From contig JAITVK010000026.1 in assembly GCA_031285845.1 (NCBI GenBank), positions 62,001 through 126,000 of the forward strand: a DNA stretch of 64,000 bases, in the 5' to 3' direction. The DNA is from Propionibacteriaceae bacterium. GTDB taxonomy: Bacteria; Actinomycetota; Actinomycetes; Propionibacteriales; Propionibacteriaceae. The position numbers were made by a program, and so were the translations under genes. Under the pieces are notes generated by a model. That model was given only the letters and a program-made list of their open reading frames with translations. It did no database searches and was not told the origin of the DNA. Below, one piece after another: positions 18,200 through 27,108 of this stretch. The stretch's first letter is position 1. Every line of letters begins with the position of its first letter.

Positions 18200-19201
18200 G
18201 TGAAGAGAGTCCGTCTCCAAGACGTGGCCGATCGGGCCGGAGTGTCGATGAAGACCGTCTCGAATGTCATCCACGACTATCTGCATGTCTCCCCCCAGAT
18301 GCGCGCCAGAGTCCAAGAGGCCATCGACGAGCTTGGCTACAAACCCAATCTGCTCGGTCGGCAACTGGCCACCGGCCGATCCGGCCTGATCCGATTGGCT
18401 TTCGTCGACATCTCATTGCCGTACTTCGCAGAACTCGCCCGAGCCGTCTCCATCGCCGCTCGCCCTGCCGGCTACCGCATCCTGCTGGAAGAGACCGGCG
18501 CGACCTACGACACCGAGCGCTCCCTGCTGCAAGACACCGAGTCGGGTCTGTTCGACGGTATGTTGTTTCAACCGAGTGTCATGACCTCGGCTCAGATCGC
18601 CGCCTGTCGGCCCGATCTGCCCACCGTCCTGCTCGGCGAGGCCGCCGCGCCCTTGACCATGGACCGCGTGATGATCGACAACCCGGCAGCCGCGCGCGAG
18701 ATCACCAGTCATCTGATCGCTTCCGGGCGACGTCGAATCGGCTTCGTCGGCCACGAGGAGTCCGGCCTGTCCGAGACTTCGCGCCAGCGCCTCGCCGGCT
18801 ACCAGCAAGCGCTGGACGACGCCGGAATCCAACCCGACCCGTCGCGGTTGATCGCCACCAAGTCGTACGACGCGATGGGCGCGGTCACCGCTGTGACGCA
18901 GCGTCTGGAGGCTGGATTGGACGTCGACGCGCTGGTCTGCCGTGACGATCTGGCCGCCATCGGCACCTTGCGGGCTCTCAACCACACCGGGCTCAGCGTT
19001 CCCGATGACGTCGCCGTCACCGGTTGGGACGACATCAAGCTGTCAGCCGTGACCTTCCCCAGTCTGACCACGGTCAGCCCTGATGTTCCTGTCCTCGCGA
19101 CGCGAGCGTTGACGCTGTTGACCGAGCGGATCGCCGGCTACGACGGGATGGGACGCCACGAGGTCGTCCCCCATCAGATCGTCGTGCGAGAAAGCGCCTG
19201 A
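18200..19201 (+). CDS. LacI-family sugar-responsive repressor
   Basis: DNA-binding repressor of 333 residues. The N-terminal helix-turn-helix RLQDVADRAGVSMKTVSNVIHD and hinge-helix region (GYKPNLLGRQLATGRSG) are canonical. The rest is the periplasmic-binding-protein-like sensor domain, with VMIDNPAAAREITSHLIASGRRRIGFVG and DVAVTGWDDIKLSAVTFPSLTTV. The start is GTG at 18200, with GAGGAG upstream. It is divergent from the importer operon and upstream of the GH2 gene on the same strand. Palindromes before both targets (18092-18107, 19404-19419) imply that it controls both, with a sugar from the imported glycoside as inducer. Confidence 0.93.
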   Translation: MKRVRLQDVADRAGVSMKTVSNVIHDYLHVSPQMRARVQEAIDELGYKPNLLGRQLATGRSGLIRLAFVDISLPYFAELARAVSIAARPAGYRILLEETGATYDTERSLLQDTESGLFDGMLFQPSVMTSAQIAACRPDLPTVLLGEAAAPLTMDRVMIDNPAAAREITSHLIASGRRRIGFVGHEESGLSETSRQRLAGYQQALDDAGIQPDPSRLIATKSYDAMGAVTAVTQRLEAGLDVDALVCRDDLAAIGTLRALNHTGLSVPDDVAVTGWDDIKLSAVTFPSLTTVSPDVPVLATRALTLLTERIAGYDGMGRHEVVPHQIVVRESA

Positions 19202-19403
19202 GCGTGGCAGACCCAGGCGGGCAGCGCTGGTTCGAAACGCCCCCTAGGCCGGTTCAAGGCGTCTCGCCGCTGCCGGTTCGACGCGCCCCGGGGCCGGTTC
19301 GACGCGCCGCCCAGTCCGTCGCCGCCTAGACCGGGCACGCGGCCACTTCGTCAATCCCGCCCAGTCCCTTCACTCCCATCTCCAGGCCACAGAGTGAGTC
19401 AGT

Positions 19404-19419
19404 TTTACTGCGCTGTAAA
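19404..19419. promoter_or_regulatory. LacI-type operator O2 before GH2
   Basis: tttactgcgctgtaaa is a near-perfect palindrome (one mismatched pair at the centre flank) centred between 19411 and 19412, 21 bases before the chosen GH2 start. It matches O1 in spacing and outer half-sites, tying the glycosidase to the same repressor. Confidence 0.7.
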
Positions 19420-19439
19420 TGTCGTCCATACTTAGGGTC

Positions 19440-21245
19440 ATGACTTTGACTGACCACAACCTCGACACTGCTGCCGAGTCTTGCCCTGAGACCGAATTCG
19501 ACACCTACCCGCGCCCGCAACTGCGCCGGTCGGCGTGGACGGATCTGTGCGGACAGTGGCAATTCGCCTTCGGCGACGAGACCAAGACCGGTTTCGCCAA
19601 CCGTCCGACCACGACCCGACCGATCATCGTGCCGTTCCCGCCAGAGTCGGCCGCCTCCGGGATTGGCGACACCAGCCCCCACCGCGTCTTCTTCTATGAG
19701 CGAGACTTCGACGCGACCGACGTTCAACACGCCGGACACCATCGAGGCCGACGCTTGATGCTGCATTTCGGCGCCGTCGATTTCCGCGCCGAGGTGTGGA
19801 TCGACGGCCAGTTCGTCGGACGCCATGAAGGTGGCCACACCCCATTCAGTTTCGACATCACCGACGCCCTGAGCCCGAATGACGGCCACCGTGTCGTCGT
19901 ACGTGTCGAAGACGATCCCCGCGACATCAATCAGCCGCGCGGCAAGCAGGATTGGCGCGACCATCCGCATTCGATCTGGTACGACCGGACCAGCGGCATC
20001 TGGCAGCCCGTCTGGCTTGAATCCGTTCCCACCACCGCCATCACGTCGCTGCACTGGAGCACCGATCTGCCGATGGCCATGGTCACCGCTGAGATTCGGT
20101 TGAGCCAGCCCACTCACACGCCCGCGCGGATCCGTCTGACCGCCGGCAATGGCGAGATTCTCGCCGACGAGCAGGCGAGCGTCGACGGTCAGGCGGCCAC
20201 GGTCAGGCTCCACGTCTCCGCTCTGGAACATGGTCGTGACATCGGCGATCTGCAATGGTCACCCGAGAACCCGAACCTGATCGACGCCAGCGTCACGATC
20301 GGCGAAGACGAGGTCGCGTCGTACCTCGGGTTGCGTCAGACCGCGGTGGCCGGCGGCCGCTTCCTGCTCAACGATCGTCCGTACTACGTACGGTCAGTGT
20401 TGAGCCAGGGTTTCTGGCCGCAATCCCACATCGCCGCGCCGTCACCCCAGGGCTTGCGCGACGAGGTTCAGTTGACCAAAGACCTCGGCTTCAACGCCGC
20501 CCGAGTCCACCAGAAGATGGAGGATCCACGGTATCTCTACTGGGCTGACCGGCTCGGCCTGCTCATCTGGGGCGAGGCTCCTGCGCCGTACGCCTTCAAC
20601 ACCGTCTCAATGGAACGTACGGCCACCGAATGGTTCGCGGCGGTCGAGCGTGATCGGTCGCATCCCTGCGTGGTGACATGGGTTCCCTTCAACGAGAGTT
20701 GGGGGATCCAACAGGTGTCCCATGTTCCCGCGATCCAGCACTACGTTCGCGGAATCATTGAGCTGACCAAGGCAATCGATCCGACCAGGCCGGTCGTCTC
20801 CAACGACGGTTGGGAACAGATCGACACCGACATCGTCGCTATCCACGACTATGCGACCGATCCTGAGATCATCCGCCAGCATTACCGCGACCGGGCCAGC
20901 GTCCAAGAGCTGGTCGACGGCATCGGGCCTGCCGGACGTCGACTCATTCTCAGCGGCGACATCAGCCGTACGCCCATCATGCTGACCGAATTCGGTGGGA
21001 TTTCTTGGGAAGACGGCTCCGACCCTGAAGCCTGGGGCTATTCCACCGTCGCAAGCGCTGAAGACTTCCACCAACATTTGGCCGAGTTGCTCGCCGCCGT
21101 CCGTTCCAGCGGCGTCCTGGCCGGATTCTGCTACACGCAGTTGACCGACACGATGCAAGAAACCAACGGTCTGCTGCGCGCCGACCGCAGCCCGAAACTG
21201 CCGATGGCCGAGCTTCGCCAGATCATCACCGGCCAAACCGAATGA
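19440..21245 (+). CDS. Glycoside hydrolase family 2 enzyme
   Basis: Intracellular retaining glycosidase of about 601 residues, with beta-galactosidase, beta-glucuronidase or beta-mannosidase as the family options. An N-terminal jelly-roll (GQWQFAF, RLMLHFGAVDFRAEVWIDG, GHTPFSFDIT) precedes an Ig-like domain and a TIM barrel. Acid/base Glu is E419 in VPFNESWG and the nucleophile is E517 in MLTEFGG, counted from the start at 19440. There is no signal peptide. I prefer the ATG at 19440 (AGGG upstream) over 19419, because the latter lies in the operator. It would cleave what the LacI-controlled importer brings in. The substrate cannot be read from sequence. Confidence 0.9.
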   Translation: MTLTDHNLDTAAESCPETEFDTYPRPQLRRSAWTDLCGQWQFAFGDETKTGFANRPTTTRPIIVPFPPESAASGIGDTSPHRVFFYERDFDATDVQHAGHHRGRRLMLHFGAVDFRAEVWIDGQFVGRHEGGHTPFSFDITDALSPNDGHRVVVRVEDDPRDINQPRGKQDWRDHPHSIWYDRTSGIWQPVWLESVPTTAITSLHWSTDLPMAMVTAEIRLSQPTHTPARIRLTAGNGEILADEQASVDGQAATVRLHVSALEHGRDIGDLQWSPENPNLIDASVTIGEDEVASYLGLRQTAVAGGRFLLNDRPYYVRSVLSQGFWPQSHIAAPSPQGLRDEVQLTKDLGFNAARVHQKMEDPRYLYWADRLGLLIWGEAPAPYAFNTVSMERTATEWFAAVERDRSHPCVVTWVPFNESWGIQQVSHVPAIQHYVRGIIELTKAIDPTRPVVSNDGWEQIDTDIVAIHDYATDPEIIRQHYRDRASVQELVDGIGPAGRRLILSGDISRTPIMLTEFGGISWEDGSDPEAWGYSTVASAEDFHQHLAELLAAVRSSGVLAGFCYTQLTDTMQETNGLLRADRSPKLPMAELRQIITGQTE

Positions 21246-21372
21246 TTCGGATCACCATAGCGAGTTAGGTACGGCCTGCGACAGGGCATCTTCGGCGCGA
21301 ACGAGCACGTCTGATGTGGCTCGGGCCGTACCATATCCGCTATAGTTGATCGCGCTACTCCCCCGGGAGTAC

Positions 21373-21445
21373 GCCGCCTTAGCTCAGTCGGTAGAGCGGC
21401 TCACTCGTAATGAGCAGGTCGGCAGTTCGATTCTGCCAGGCGGCT
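21373..21445 (+). tRNA. tRNA-Thr (anticodon CGT)
   Basis: A complete 73-base cloverleaf: acceptor GCCGCCT pairs with AGGCGGC, the D-arm contains agctcagtcggtagagc, the anticodon stem GCTCA/TGAGC encloses loop CTCGTAA, and the T-arm is ggcag-ttcgatt-ctgcc. The anticodon CGT reads ACG (Thr). CCA is not encoded. An integrase gene begins 100 bases downstream, so this gene is probably the attachment site of the adjacent element and remains intact. Confidence 0.95.
21403..21416 (+). other. Candidate left attachment core in tRNA
   Basis: actcgtaatgagca in the anticodon loop and 3' side of its stem is repeated exactly at 39349-39362. Tyrosine integrases often cross over in the anticodon loop. The weakness is that the repeat does not extend to the tRNA 3' end, as it usually would. 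Confidence 0.4.
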
Positions 21446-21547
21446 CGCAACTAGGCTAGTCAGAAGCCACACCAATACACATGCTCGTACGTAGATCCAC
21501 CTGCGTGTGGCTACCGGCCCGGCTCCTGACAACTCTAGAATGGATCC

Positions 21548-22726
21548 ATGGTCAAGCAATCCGGACGGCGAGGGCGCGGCGACGGAAGCCTGTTTCAGGA
21601 GGCCTCCGGCCGATGGATCGGCATGATCGATCTCGGTTACCGAGACGGAAAGCGCAAGCGAAAGAAAGTGTCCGCGGCGACGCGCGCGGAATGCCGACGA
21701 AAACTTAAGGAACTCATCCGCTCAATGGAGGAGGGCGTCATTGACGCCGACTCGAAACTCTCGGATTGGATCGAGTATTGGCTCACGGAGATCTGCCCGC
21801 AACGCGTAGGGGCGAAGACGCTCTACAACTACCGACGGCTCCTCTACCTGCACGTCGTGCCCACGATCGGGTCGCTGAAGATGAAGAGCCTGACCCCCGA
21901 GAGCATCAGAAGCGTCCACAAACGCATGCGAGATCAAGGACTCTCGGAGTCGACCATACGAACCACCCACGTGATTCTGAGTCGATGTCTGAAAGTCGCC
22001 GAACGAGAAGACCGCATCAGACGAAACGTCGCCGAGCAGACCGATGCTCCGTCGAACACCTCCACCCCGGCCCGCGTCCTCAGCGTCGATCAAGCGGTGA
22101 AAGTGCTGGCTTCGGCCACCGATGAACGCGAGCTCGCTCGGCTGACCTGTGCACTGGTCCTTGGCATACGACAGGGCGAGGCGCTCGCTCTGAAGTGGGA
22201 CGACATCGACTTCGTCAACGAAACACTGCGGATCGACGAATCAGTCGGCCGAGTTCCCGGCCAAGGCCTGGTGACGAAGCCGCCAAAGACTGCGGCTGGC
22301 AACCGCACGATCCCACTGCCACGCAGCGTCGCTGCAACTCTGAAAGATTGGGCGACCTGCTCCACCGACGGCTCTGCTTACGTGTTCCCCGGAGTGTCAG
22401 GCGGGCCCGAGGCGCCAGAGCGTGATCGGAAAGTCTGGATCACCGCTCTTGCCCGAGCCGAAGTCCCGAGAGTGAAGCTCCATGGAGCGCGAGGAACCTC
22501 GGCCTCTTTGCTGCTTGAGATGGGCGTTTCCGAGCGCGTGATCGCAGACATCCTCGGTCACGCCAACGTCCGTGTGACCATGCGGCATTACCTTCACTCA
22601 TCCGAAGAGCAGAGGGCCAACGCCCTGGACAAGCTCGCCGACAGGCTTGTGGGTCTGTCTGGAGAATTCAGCACCCTGCCGCCGACTGAGGGCAGCGATC
22701 AGAGAACCGGGCCGGCCGTGGTTTGA
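21548..22726 (+). CDS. Tyrosine-type site-specific integrase
   Basis: Phage integrase of 392 residues that would insert the element at the tRNA gene and, with an excisionase, remove it. It has an N-terminal arm-binding domain (GDGSLFQEASGRWIGMIDLG), a SAM-like core-binding domain (about 70-160) and a catalytic domain. All catalytic residues are present: R208 in GIRQGEAL, K244, H312 and R315 in LHGARGTSAS, H338 in ILGHANVRV, and nucleophile Y348 in MRHYLH. It lies 100 bases after the tRNA and converges on the lysis genes, overlapping the holin 3' end by 28 bases. It looks fully functional. Confidence 0.95.
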   Translation: MVKQSGRRGRGDGSLFQEASGRWIGMIDLGYRDGKRKRKKVSAATRAECRRKLKELIRSMEEGVIDADSKLSDWIEYWLTEICPQRVGAKTLYNYRRLLYLHVVPTIGSLKMKSLTPESIRSVHKRMRDQGLSESTIRTTHVILSRCLKVAEREDRIRRNVAEQTDAPSNTSTPARVLSVDQAVKVLASATDERELARLTCALVLGIRQGEALALKWDDIDFVNETLRIDESVGRVPGQGLVTKPPKTAAGNRTIPLPRSVAATLKDWATCSTDGSAYVFPGVSGGPEAPERDRKVWITALARAEVPRVKLHGARGTSASLLLEMGVSERVIADILGHANVRVTMRHYLHSSEEQRANALDKLADRLVGLSGEFSTLPPTEGSDQRTGPAVV

Positions 22727-22977
22727 TCACCGGAGCCGCTATCAGCCAAACTGTCTGTGCGACGCAACGCTGGGTTTTCTCGATCCGGCGTGAGGTTGGA
22801 GAGCCCTTGTCCTGAGGCGAACAGAGCCGAGACCGCCGCCAGAGCCTTCAGGACGTTTGCCCAAACCCCGGTCACGTCAGTGAGGATGACCGGAGTAATC
22901 ACACCGATGACAAGAGCCAGGACGTAAATCACCGCCCGATCTTTGGCTGGGAGCAGACAAAGTGGGTTCTTCGGCAT
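22699..22977 (-). CDS. Small phage holin, two TM helices
   Basis: 92-residue membrane protein with two hydrophobic helices (AVIYVLALVIGVITPVIL and VLKALAAVSALFASGQGL) and a polar C-terminal tail, the size and shape of an actinophage holin. Holins form pores that let the endolysin reach the wall. I chose ATG 22977 because GAAAGGA sits just upstream. It is last in the - strand late operon and convergent with the integrase. The assignment rests on topology and position next to the amidase. Confidence 0.7.
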   Translation of the reverse strand: MPKNPLCLLPAKDRAVIYVLALVIGVITPVILTDVTGVWANVLKALAAVSALFASGQGLSNLTPDRENPALRRTDSLADSGSGDQTTAGPVL

Positions 22978-22995
22978 GGCGGATCCTTTCACCTC

Positions 22996-23370
22996 TCAGT
23001 TGTTCTCAAAGGGGCGAGATCGAGTCGCAGGGGCAGTGAAGACCGCCGCCTCAATCTGCGCGATTCGGCGAGCTGTGTCCTGACGCTCGCCGACAACCCT
23101 GGCGTCAAGCTGCCTGAGGTCATGCTGGACGCCACGCAGATCGGATCTCAACACACTGAGGATGCCCAGGATGTCGTGAAGCTTTTCGTACTGACGATCC
23201 TGGGAGTCACCGAAGGTGGTGGAACCGTGGTTCGTCTTCAGCTCCCGCTTCAGAGCCTTCCAGGCTCGAGCTCCAGCGACGGCCAGGCCACCCAAACCGC
23301 TGATAATGATGACAAGCATGGCGATCCCGGCATTGAAATCGTCTTGCCAGGCAAAAGTGGGGGTCATCAC
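22996..23370 (-). CDS. DUF2746-like membrane protein of lysis cassette
   Basis: 124 residues: one N-terminal TM helix (AMLVIIISGLGGLAVAGARAW), then a charged coiled-coil stretch (YEKLHDILGILSVLRSDLRGVQHDLRQLDAR). Actinophages often carry such a DUF2746-type protein between endolysin and holin, where it may act as a second holin or spanin-like factor; its role is not settled. The start is GTG 23370, overlapping the amidase stop (gtga), or ATG 23367. Confidence 0.7.
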   Translation of the reverse strand: MMTPTFAWQDDFNAGIAMLVIIISGLGGLAVAGARAWKALKRELKTNHGSTTFGDSQDRQYEKLHDILGILSVLRSDLRGVQHDLRQLDARVVGERQDTARRIAQIEAAVFTAPATRSRPFENN

Positions 23371-24272
23371 AGACGCCCCTCACGCAACGCGCGCTGGAAA
23401 GCCTGAGCGTCAACCGGCCCAGGCACACCGTCGGGTTCAGTGCCTAACAACCGCATCTGAATCGCGCGCCAGGATGGAGAGCCAGAACCATCCGCCCCAC
23501 GGACCGCGGTCAATCCGGGCCAGTACATCAAGGCAAGTGAGGCGTTCGCTCCATCAACCCAGCCGTCCCGGTATGGCGCGTCGGAGGCCTCCTGAAGACT
23601 GGTCACAAACTCGGTGACGCCGAGGCCGTCGGTTTTCAGTCCGTGACGCGCCTGATACAGCCGTACAGACTCCGGACCGATGATCCCGTCGGCGAGCCAA
23701 TGATCATGGGCTGATTCTGCGACCCCAGGCGGCGGCGAGTCACTCCCCCTGGATGAGTCGACTCGCATCTGTTCCCACCATTGCCGAGCTCGAGCCATAT
23801 AGGCCCCTCGCTGGGCAGTGGCGATCGCGCCAGGGCATGCGGTGGCCATGTAGCGGCTGTGTGGGAAGACATTGCTTCCCCACGTAGGAATTCCGAGGTC
23901 ATAGAAGGCGCACAAAGCGGCGACCAGGTGCGCGCCGTTATCCAGGGTCGCCTCGGAGATTGTCCAGGTCGGCGCTCCATGGTCATTCGCGTGCTCAATG
24001 GAAACTCCGCGTTGATTCGCCGCTCGGTCGCCGACCCCCCACGCGGTGTCCCAATCATGGACCGTCTGCCCGATCGTACCGTCCTGTTCGACCTGATAGT
24101 GCGCAGATCCGCGGCCACTGTCATCCCAGAGTTGCCTGCACTGTTCAGTCGACAGGGACCCGGCGTTGTGGTGAAGGTAGACGAACCTGATGGAGTTTCC
24201 GCCCCGACCAGCGTCGTACGCGCAAGTGCACAGGATCGTCTTGTCCGCGGTCAGGGTTGCCCAGTTTTTCAT
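23367..24272 (-). CDS. Endolysin: N-acetylmuramoyl-L-alanine amidase
   Basis: Phage lysin of 301 residues. An Amidase_2 (PGRP-like) zinc domain covers about residues 1-160, with metal ligands H34 (FVYLHHNAG), H138 (FPHSRY) and C146 (ATACPG). The C-terminal 130 residues carry two short repeats that resemble peptidoglycan-binding modules (ADGIIGPESVRLYQARHGLKTDG and WRAIQMRLLGTEPDGVPG). It cuts the amide bond between MurNAc and L-Ala. It has no signal peptide, so it depends on the downstream holin. Together with the tail genes it gives the element a release mechanism. Confidence 0.92.
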   Translation of the reverse strand: MKNWATLTADKTILCTCAYDAGRGGNSIRFVYLHHNAGSLSTEQCRQLWDDSGRGSAHYQVEQDGTIGQTVHDWDTAWGVGDRAANQRGVSIEHANDHGAPTWTISEATLDNGAHLVAALCAFYDLGIPTWGSNVFPHSRYMATACPGAIATAQRGAYMARARQWWEQMRVDSSRGSDSPPPGVAESAHDHWLADGIIGPESVRLYQARHGLKTDGLGVTEFVTSLQEASDAPYRDGWVDGANASLALMYWPGLTAVRGADGSGSPSWRAIQMRLLGTEPDGVPGPVDAQAFQRALREGRL

Positions 24273-24297
24273 CGGGAGCCTTTCAATTCAGTCACTC

Positions 24298-24534
24298 TCA
24301 TTCACCCACCGCCATGAGCCAGAGCAGGAGGTGGGTCGCCCACACCACCAGTTCCAGCAGAACAAACACCAGGCGTAGGAACGTGAGGATGACGGCAGCG
24401 GCCAATGTCGCGGCCGTCAGCCCAACTGCCCACCATTTGTTCGCAGTCCGAGAGCAAAAATGAGCATTCCGCCGGCAGGACTGACGATGCTCTCTTCTTG
24501 ACTGGAGTCCTGAGTCACAGTTCCTCGGGGGCAT
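24298..24534 (-). CDS. Small membrane protein upstream of endolysin
   Basis: 78 residues if translated from ATG 24534, which overlaps the preceding gene by about 20 bases. A basic, Cys-containing N-terminus is followed by a long hydrophobic stretch (GLTAATLAAAVILTFLRLVFVLLELVVWATHLLLWLM) that could make two TM helices. It lies just before the endolysin and could be another holin or antiholin. The ribosome site is weak and the start uncertain. Confidence 0.5.
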   Translation of the reverse strand: MPPRNCDSGLQSRREHRQSCRRNAHFCSRTANKWWAVGLTAATLAAAVILTFLRLVFVLLELVVWATHLLLWLMAVGE

Positions 24535-25048
24535 CATCCAGCCCATCGGGAGACTCCACTTCACCCTGATATCGATGCACATGGATCAGATTCCGGGCGA
24601 TGATGTGCTGATTCCCTTCGAGCAGACTGGCGGCGAGATTGTCGGCCGCCCAATTGGCCAGTGCCGTACGAACGCTAGCTGTCGGATGCCGATCAATCCA
24701 GGCCCCGATGTCGCCAGTGAAACCAATCAGCTCGGGGTGACCAGAAAGGAGAGGTTCGAGGCGGGCCGCGATCCAGGTGTCGAGTCGCTTCGCCGGAACC
24801 AGGTCAGACTGATCAGCGTCAGGACCGATCCACGTGACCATGACTTCATCCTCAGAACAGGTCACAGGTTGGCTGGACCAAGTGCCGATGCGGATGCGTC
24901 CGTTCAACGCTGCGACGGTGGCTTGTCCGTCGGGTTCGAGTTGGACTCCGGCATAGTCGTAGACAAGCGTACGCGCAGTGTCGATCGTGTCCGCAAAGCA
25001 CAGGCTACGGCTGTCACCGCCGGTGATAGACAGTTCAATGTGAAGCAT
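24515..25048 (-). CDS. Hypothetical protein after tail fibre
   Basis: 177 residues, acidic and soluble. The N-terminal half is beta-rich (LHIELSITGGDSRSLCFAD) and the C-terminal half helical (DTWIAARLEPLLSGHPELIGF...ALANWAADNLAASLL). I recognise no family. Its place between the receptor-binding protein and the lysis genes suggests a minor tail component or fibre-assembly factor, by analogy with siphovirus late operons. Confidence 0.6.
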   Translation of the reverse strand: MLHIELSITGGDSRSLCFADTIDTARTLVYDYAGVQLEPDGQATVAALNGRIRIGTWSSQPVTCSEDEVMVTWIGPDADQSDLVPAKRLDTWIAARLEPLLSGHPELIGFTGDIGAWIDRHPTASVRTALANWAADNLAASLLEGNQHIIARNLIHVHRYQGEVESPDGLDDAPEEL

Positions 25049-25065
25049 GGTGGGTCCTGTTCTGA

Positions 25066-27108
25066 TTAGGATTTCGTACCGTAGGCGACGACTTCAACCG
25101 TGCCGACGATTTTGGCTGAGACGGGAAAACCGAGGATGAAGAACGACCATTCCGCCGCAGACTTCGCGGTGGCGAATACGATGTCGCCGGACTGTTGAGC
25201 GTTGAGGGTGACGTGGACGGAGTCGATCGTGGCGCCGCTAGGCTTATTGGGTAGTTTCAGGTCGGCGAACCACATGAAGTCACCATGAAGGCGGTTGGTC
25301 AAAGTGGCGTCCACTTTGACCACCTGGGTCCACCGGCACTGCTGACCGATCAGGCGCTCCTCTAACCAGTCCCCATTCTTGACCGCGATTCCGCCATCTT
25401 GGAGCATACGCTGCCATGGGCTCCACGAGTTGTTCCACCATCCGCGATGCCACACGCCCGCGCCATGAAAGGCGTGGTAAGTCTGGTAGGTGAAGGTCGG
25501 CTGTTTGGCTGGGACCTCCGGAGCGACCACCTGAAGCAAACCGGCTAGATTGACGGGATAGTGCCGATCCACACTCGCCTGAGCGTTCGCGCGCTGGTGA
25601 TACCACATCGACGTGCCATAGCCGATGAGGTCATTGAGATCTTCTTTGTCGCCGAGAGGGACTGGCCTGACGCCTTTACGCAGGTGCACCGGCCACCAGA
25701 GGTCGACGACACCGGCCGCCTCGGCGGCGCCACCGACGCCCAGGCCGTTCGCATCGCCGCGAAAGTGCACATCAACCTGTGCTGTGCCAAGTTGCCACAC
25801 ATGTTGAGCGACACCACCGAGCGTGTCCTCCACTGTCAACCGGACAAAATAGGACCGGGTCGGTGAAAGAGCATTCGCTCCGAGAACGCCGCGCTGTCCA
25901 CTCACCAAACTGCCGATGCTTGTCCACGTGTCGGTTCCAGCAGCCTGATACTCCACTTTCGTCTTGGACTGATTCTTGCCATTCACTGACGCGATCGCGA
26001 AGCTGGCCTGAACTGAGACACATCCACCGTTGAACACTGTGTTGCCTGCGGCATCCACCCGATAGGCCGTCTGCGGGGTCACGGTCGGTGGCGCCCAAGG
26101 GACCACTGCCATCTCCACCTTCATAGTGGTGAATCGTCCCCGGGAATCCGTGACTCGGACTTCTGCAGTCACTTTATCATCGACGCGGATCGAGTCGGAG
26201 CTCTGAAAACTGACCGACCCGTTCTCGATCGCGCCAGAGCCTGACAGATCCTGACCCGACACCGACCACCGCGTCAATTTAGCGCCCTCGCCGGGCTTGA
26301 TCGACGAGATGGTGAGCAGTGCTTTCGATCGACGCTGCACCGCGAGGCCCCACGATGCGGGCACCGGTCCATCGACCCTGGACAGAACGGCCGAGTAGGA
26401 CGGTATCCAACTCCCCGGAACAATGACCGTGAACGACGCGGTGGTCACCGCGATCTCACGACCGTCATTCAACGTTCGGACCCTGACTGTGCAGGGCGCT
26501 GAGACGGTCGTCGGAATGAGCTCAGCCACCCCTTTGACGGGTATCGTCCAGGTCTGCGATGTCGCCACCCCAGTGTGCCTGGCGACGACTTTGCCCGCGA
26601 TTTCCCACTCCACGGTATGCGTGAATCGGTCTGAAGCCCGGTTGAGCGCGACCGTCTGAGACTTTCCGATCTCCACCGACGCCGCAGCCATCGACACAGT
26701 GGATCCGCGAGGAATCTGCGGCAAATCCCACTGGCCAGAGCACGACCGATCACCAGCGTCATAAAACCACCCCGTCAACGAGGCAGCGACGGACGCCCGA
26801 CCGGCGCCGTCATGTTGGATAGTGACCCGGCCCGAGCGCAGGATATGCTCACCCCGACCAGACTGGTCAGACCACTTTCCGGGCGCCACCTGCTGACCAG
26901 CGACCACCCCCGACTTGAGTTGGACCGCATTGAGATACCAGCGCGGGTCCCCGGTCGTGCCTTCCCAGCCAGCCCACCAATCCACGACCGAGGTGTCCGA
27001 CTCGACCGATTGGCTGATCAGACGCCAGTGCACAAAGAACCGCGAGTTTGGACCGTACGATCCGGACGCGACCGCGTCGGAATAGCACCAACCCTCGGCG
27101 ACACTCAT
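25066..27108 (-). CDS. Tail fibre / receptor-binding protein, DUF859-like
   Basis: 680-residue virion-type protein. The N-terminal 120 residues are a beta-sandwich reminiscent of the DUF859 family of siphovirus minor structural proteins (RFFVHWRLISQS...WYLNAVQLKSG). Ig-like modules follow (about 130-430). After them come a glycine-rich shaft (VHFRGDANGLGVGGAAEAAG) and a knob segment TYQTYHAFHGAGVWHRGWWNNSWSPWQRM that resembles the pyocin-knob/tail-fibre module. This would be the receptor-recognition tip of the tail. The start overlaps the tail-tip gene stop (27105-27108). Family assignment is from memory of the pattern and needs a profile search; a structural role is near certain from context. 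Confidence 0.75.
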   Translation of the reverse strand: MSVAEGWCYSDAVASGSYGPNSRFFVHWRLISQSVESDTSVVDWWAGWEGTTGDPRWYLNAVQLKSGVVAGQQVAPGKWSDQSGRGEHILRSGRVTIQHDGAGRASVAASLTGWFYDAGDRSCSGQWDLPQIPRGSTVSMAAASVEIGKSQTVALNRASDRFTHTVEWEIAGKVVARHTGVATSQTWTIPVKGVAELIPTTVSAPCTVRVRTLNDGREIAVTTASFTVIVPGSWIPSYSAVLSRVDGPVPASWGLAVQRRSKALLTISSIKPGEGAKLTRWSVSGQDLSGSGAIENGSVSFQSSDSIRVDDKVTAEVRVTDSRGRFTTMKVEMAVVPWAPPTVTPQTAYRVDAAGNTVFNGGCVSVQASFAIASVNGKNQSKTKVEYQAAGTDTWTSIGSLVSGQRGVLGANALSPTRSYFVRLTVEDTLGGVAQHVWQLGTAQVDVHFRGDANGLGVGGAAEAAGVVDLWWPVHLRKGVRPVPLGDKEDLNDLIGYGTSMWYHQRANAQASVDRHYPVNLAGLLQVVAPEVPAKQPTFTYQTYHAFHGAGVWHRGWWNNSWSPWQRMLQDGGIAVKNGDWLEERLIGQQCRWTQVVKVDATLTNRLHGDFMWFADLKLPNKPSGATIDSVHVTLNAQQSGDIVFATAKSAAEWSFFILGFPVSAKIVGTVEVVAYGTKS

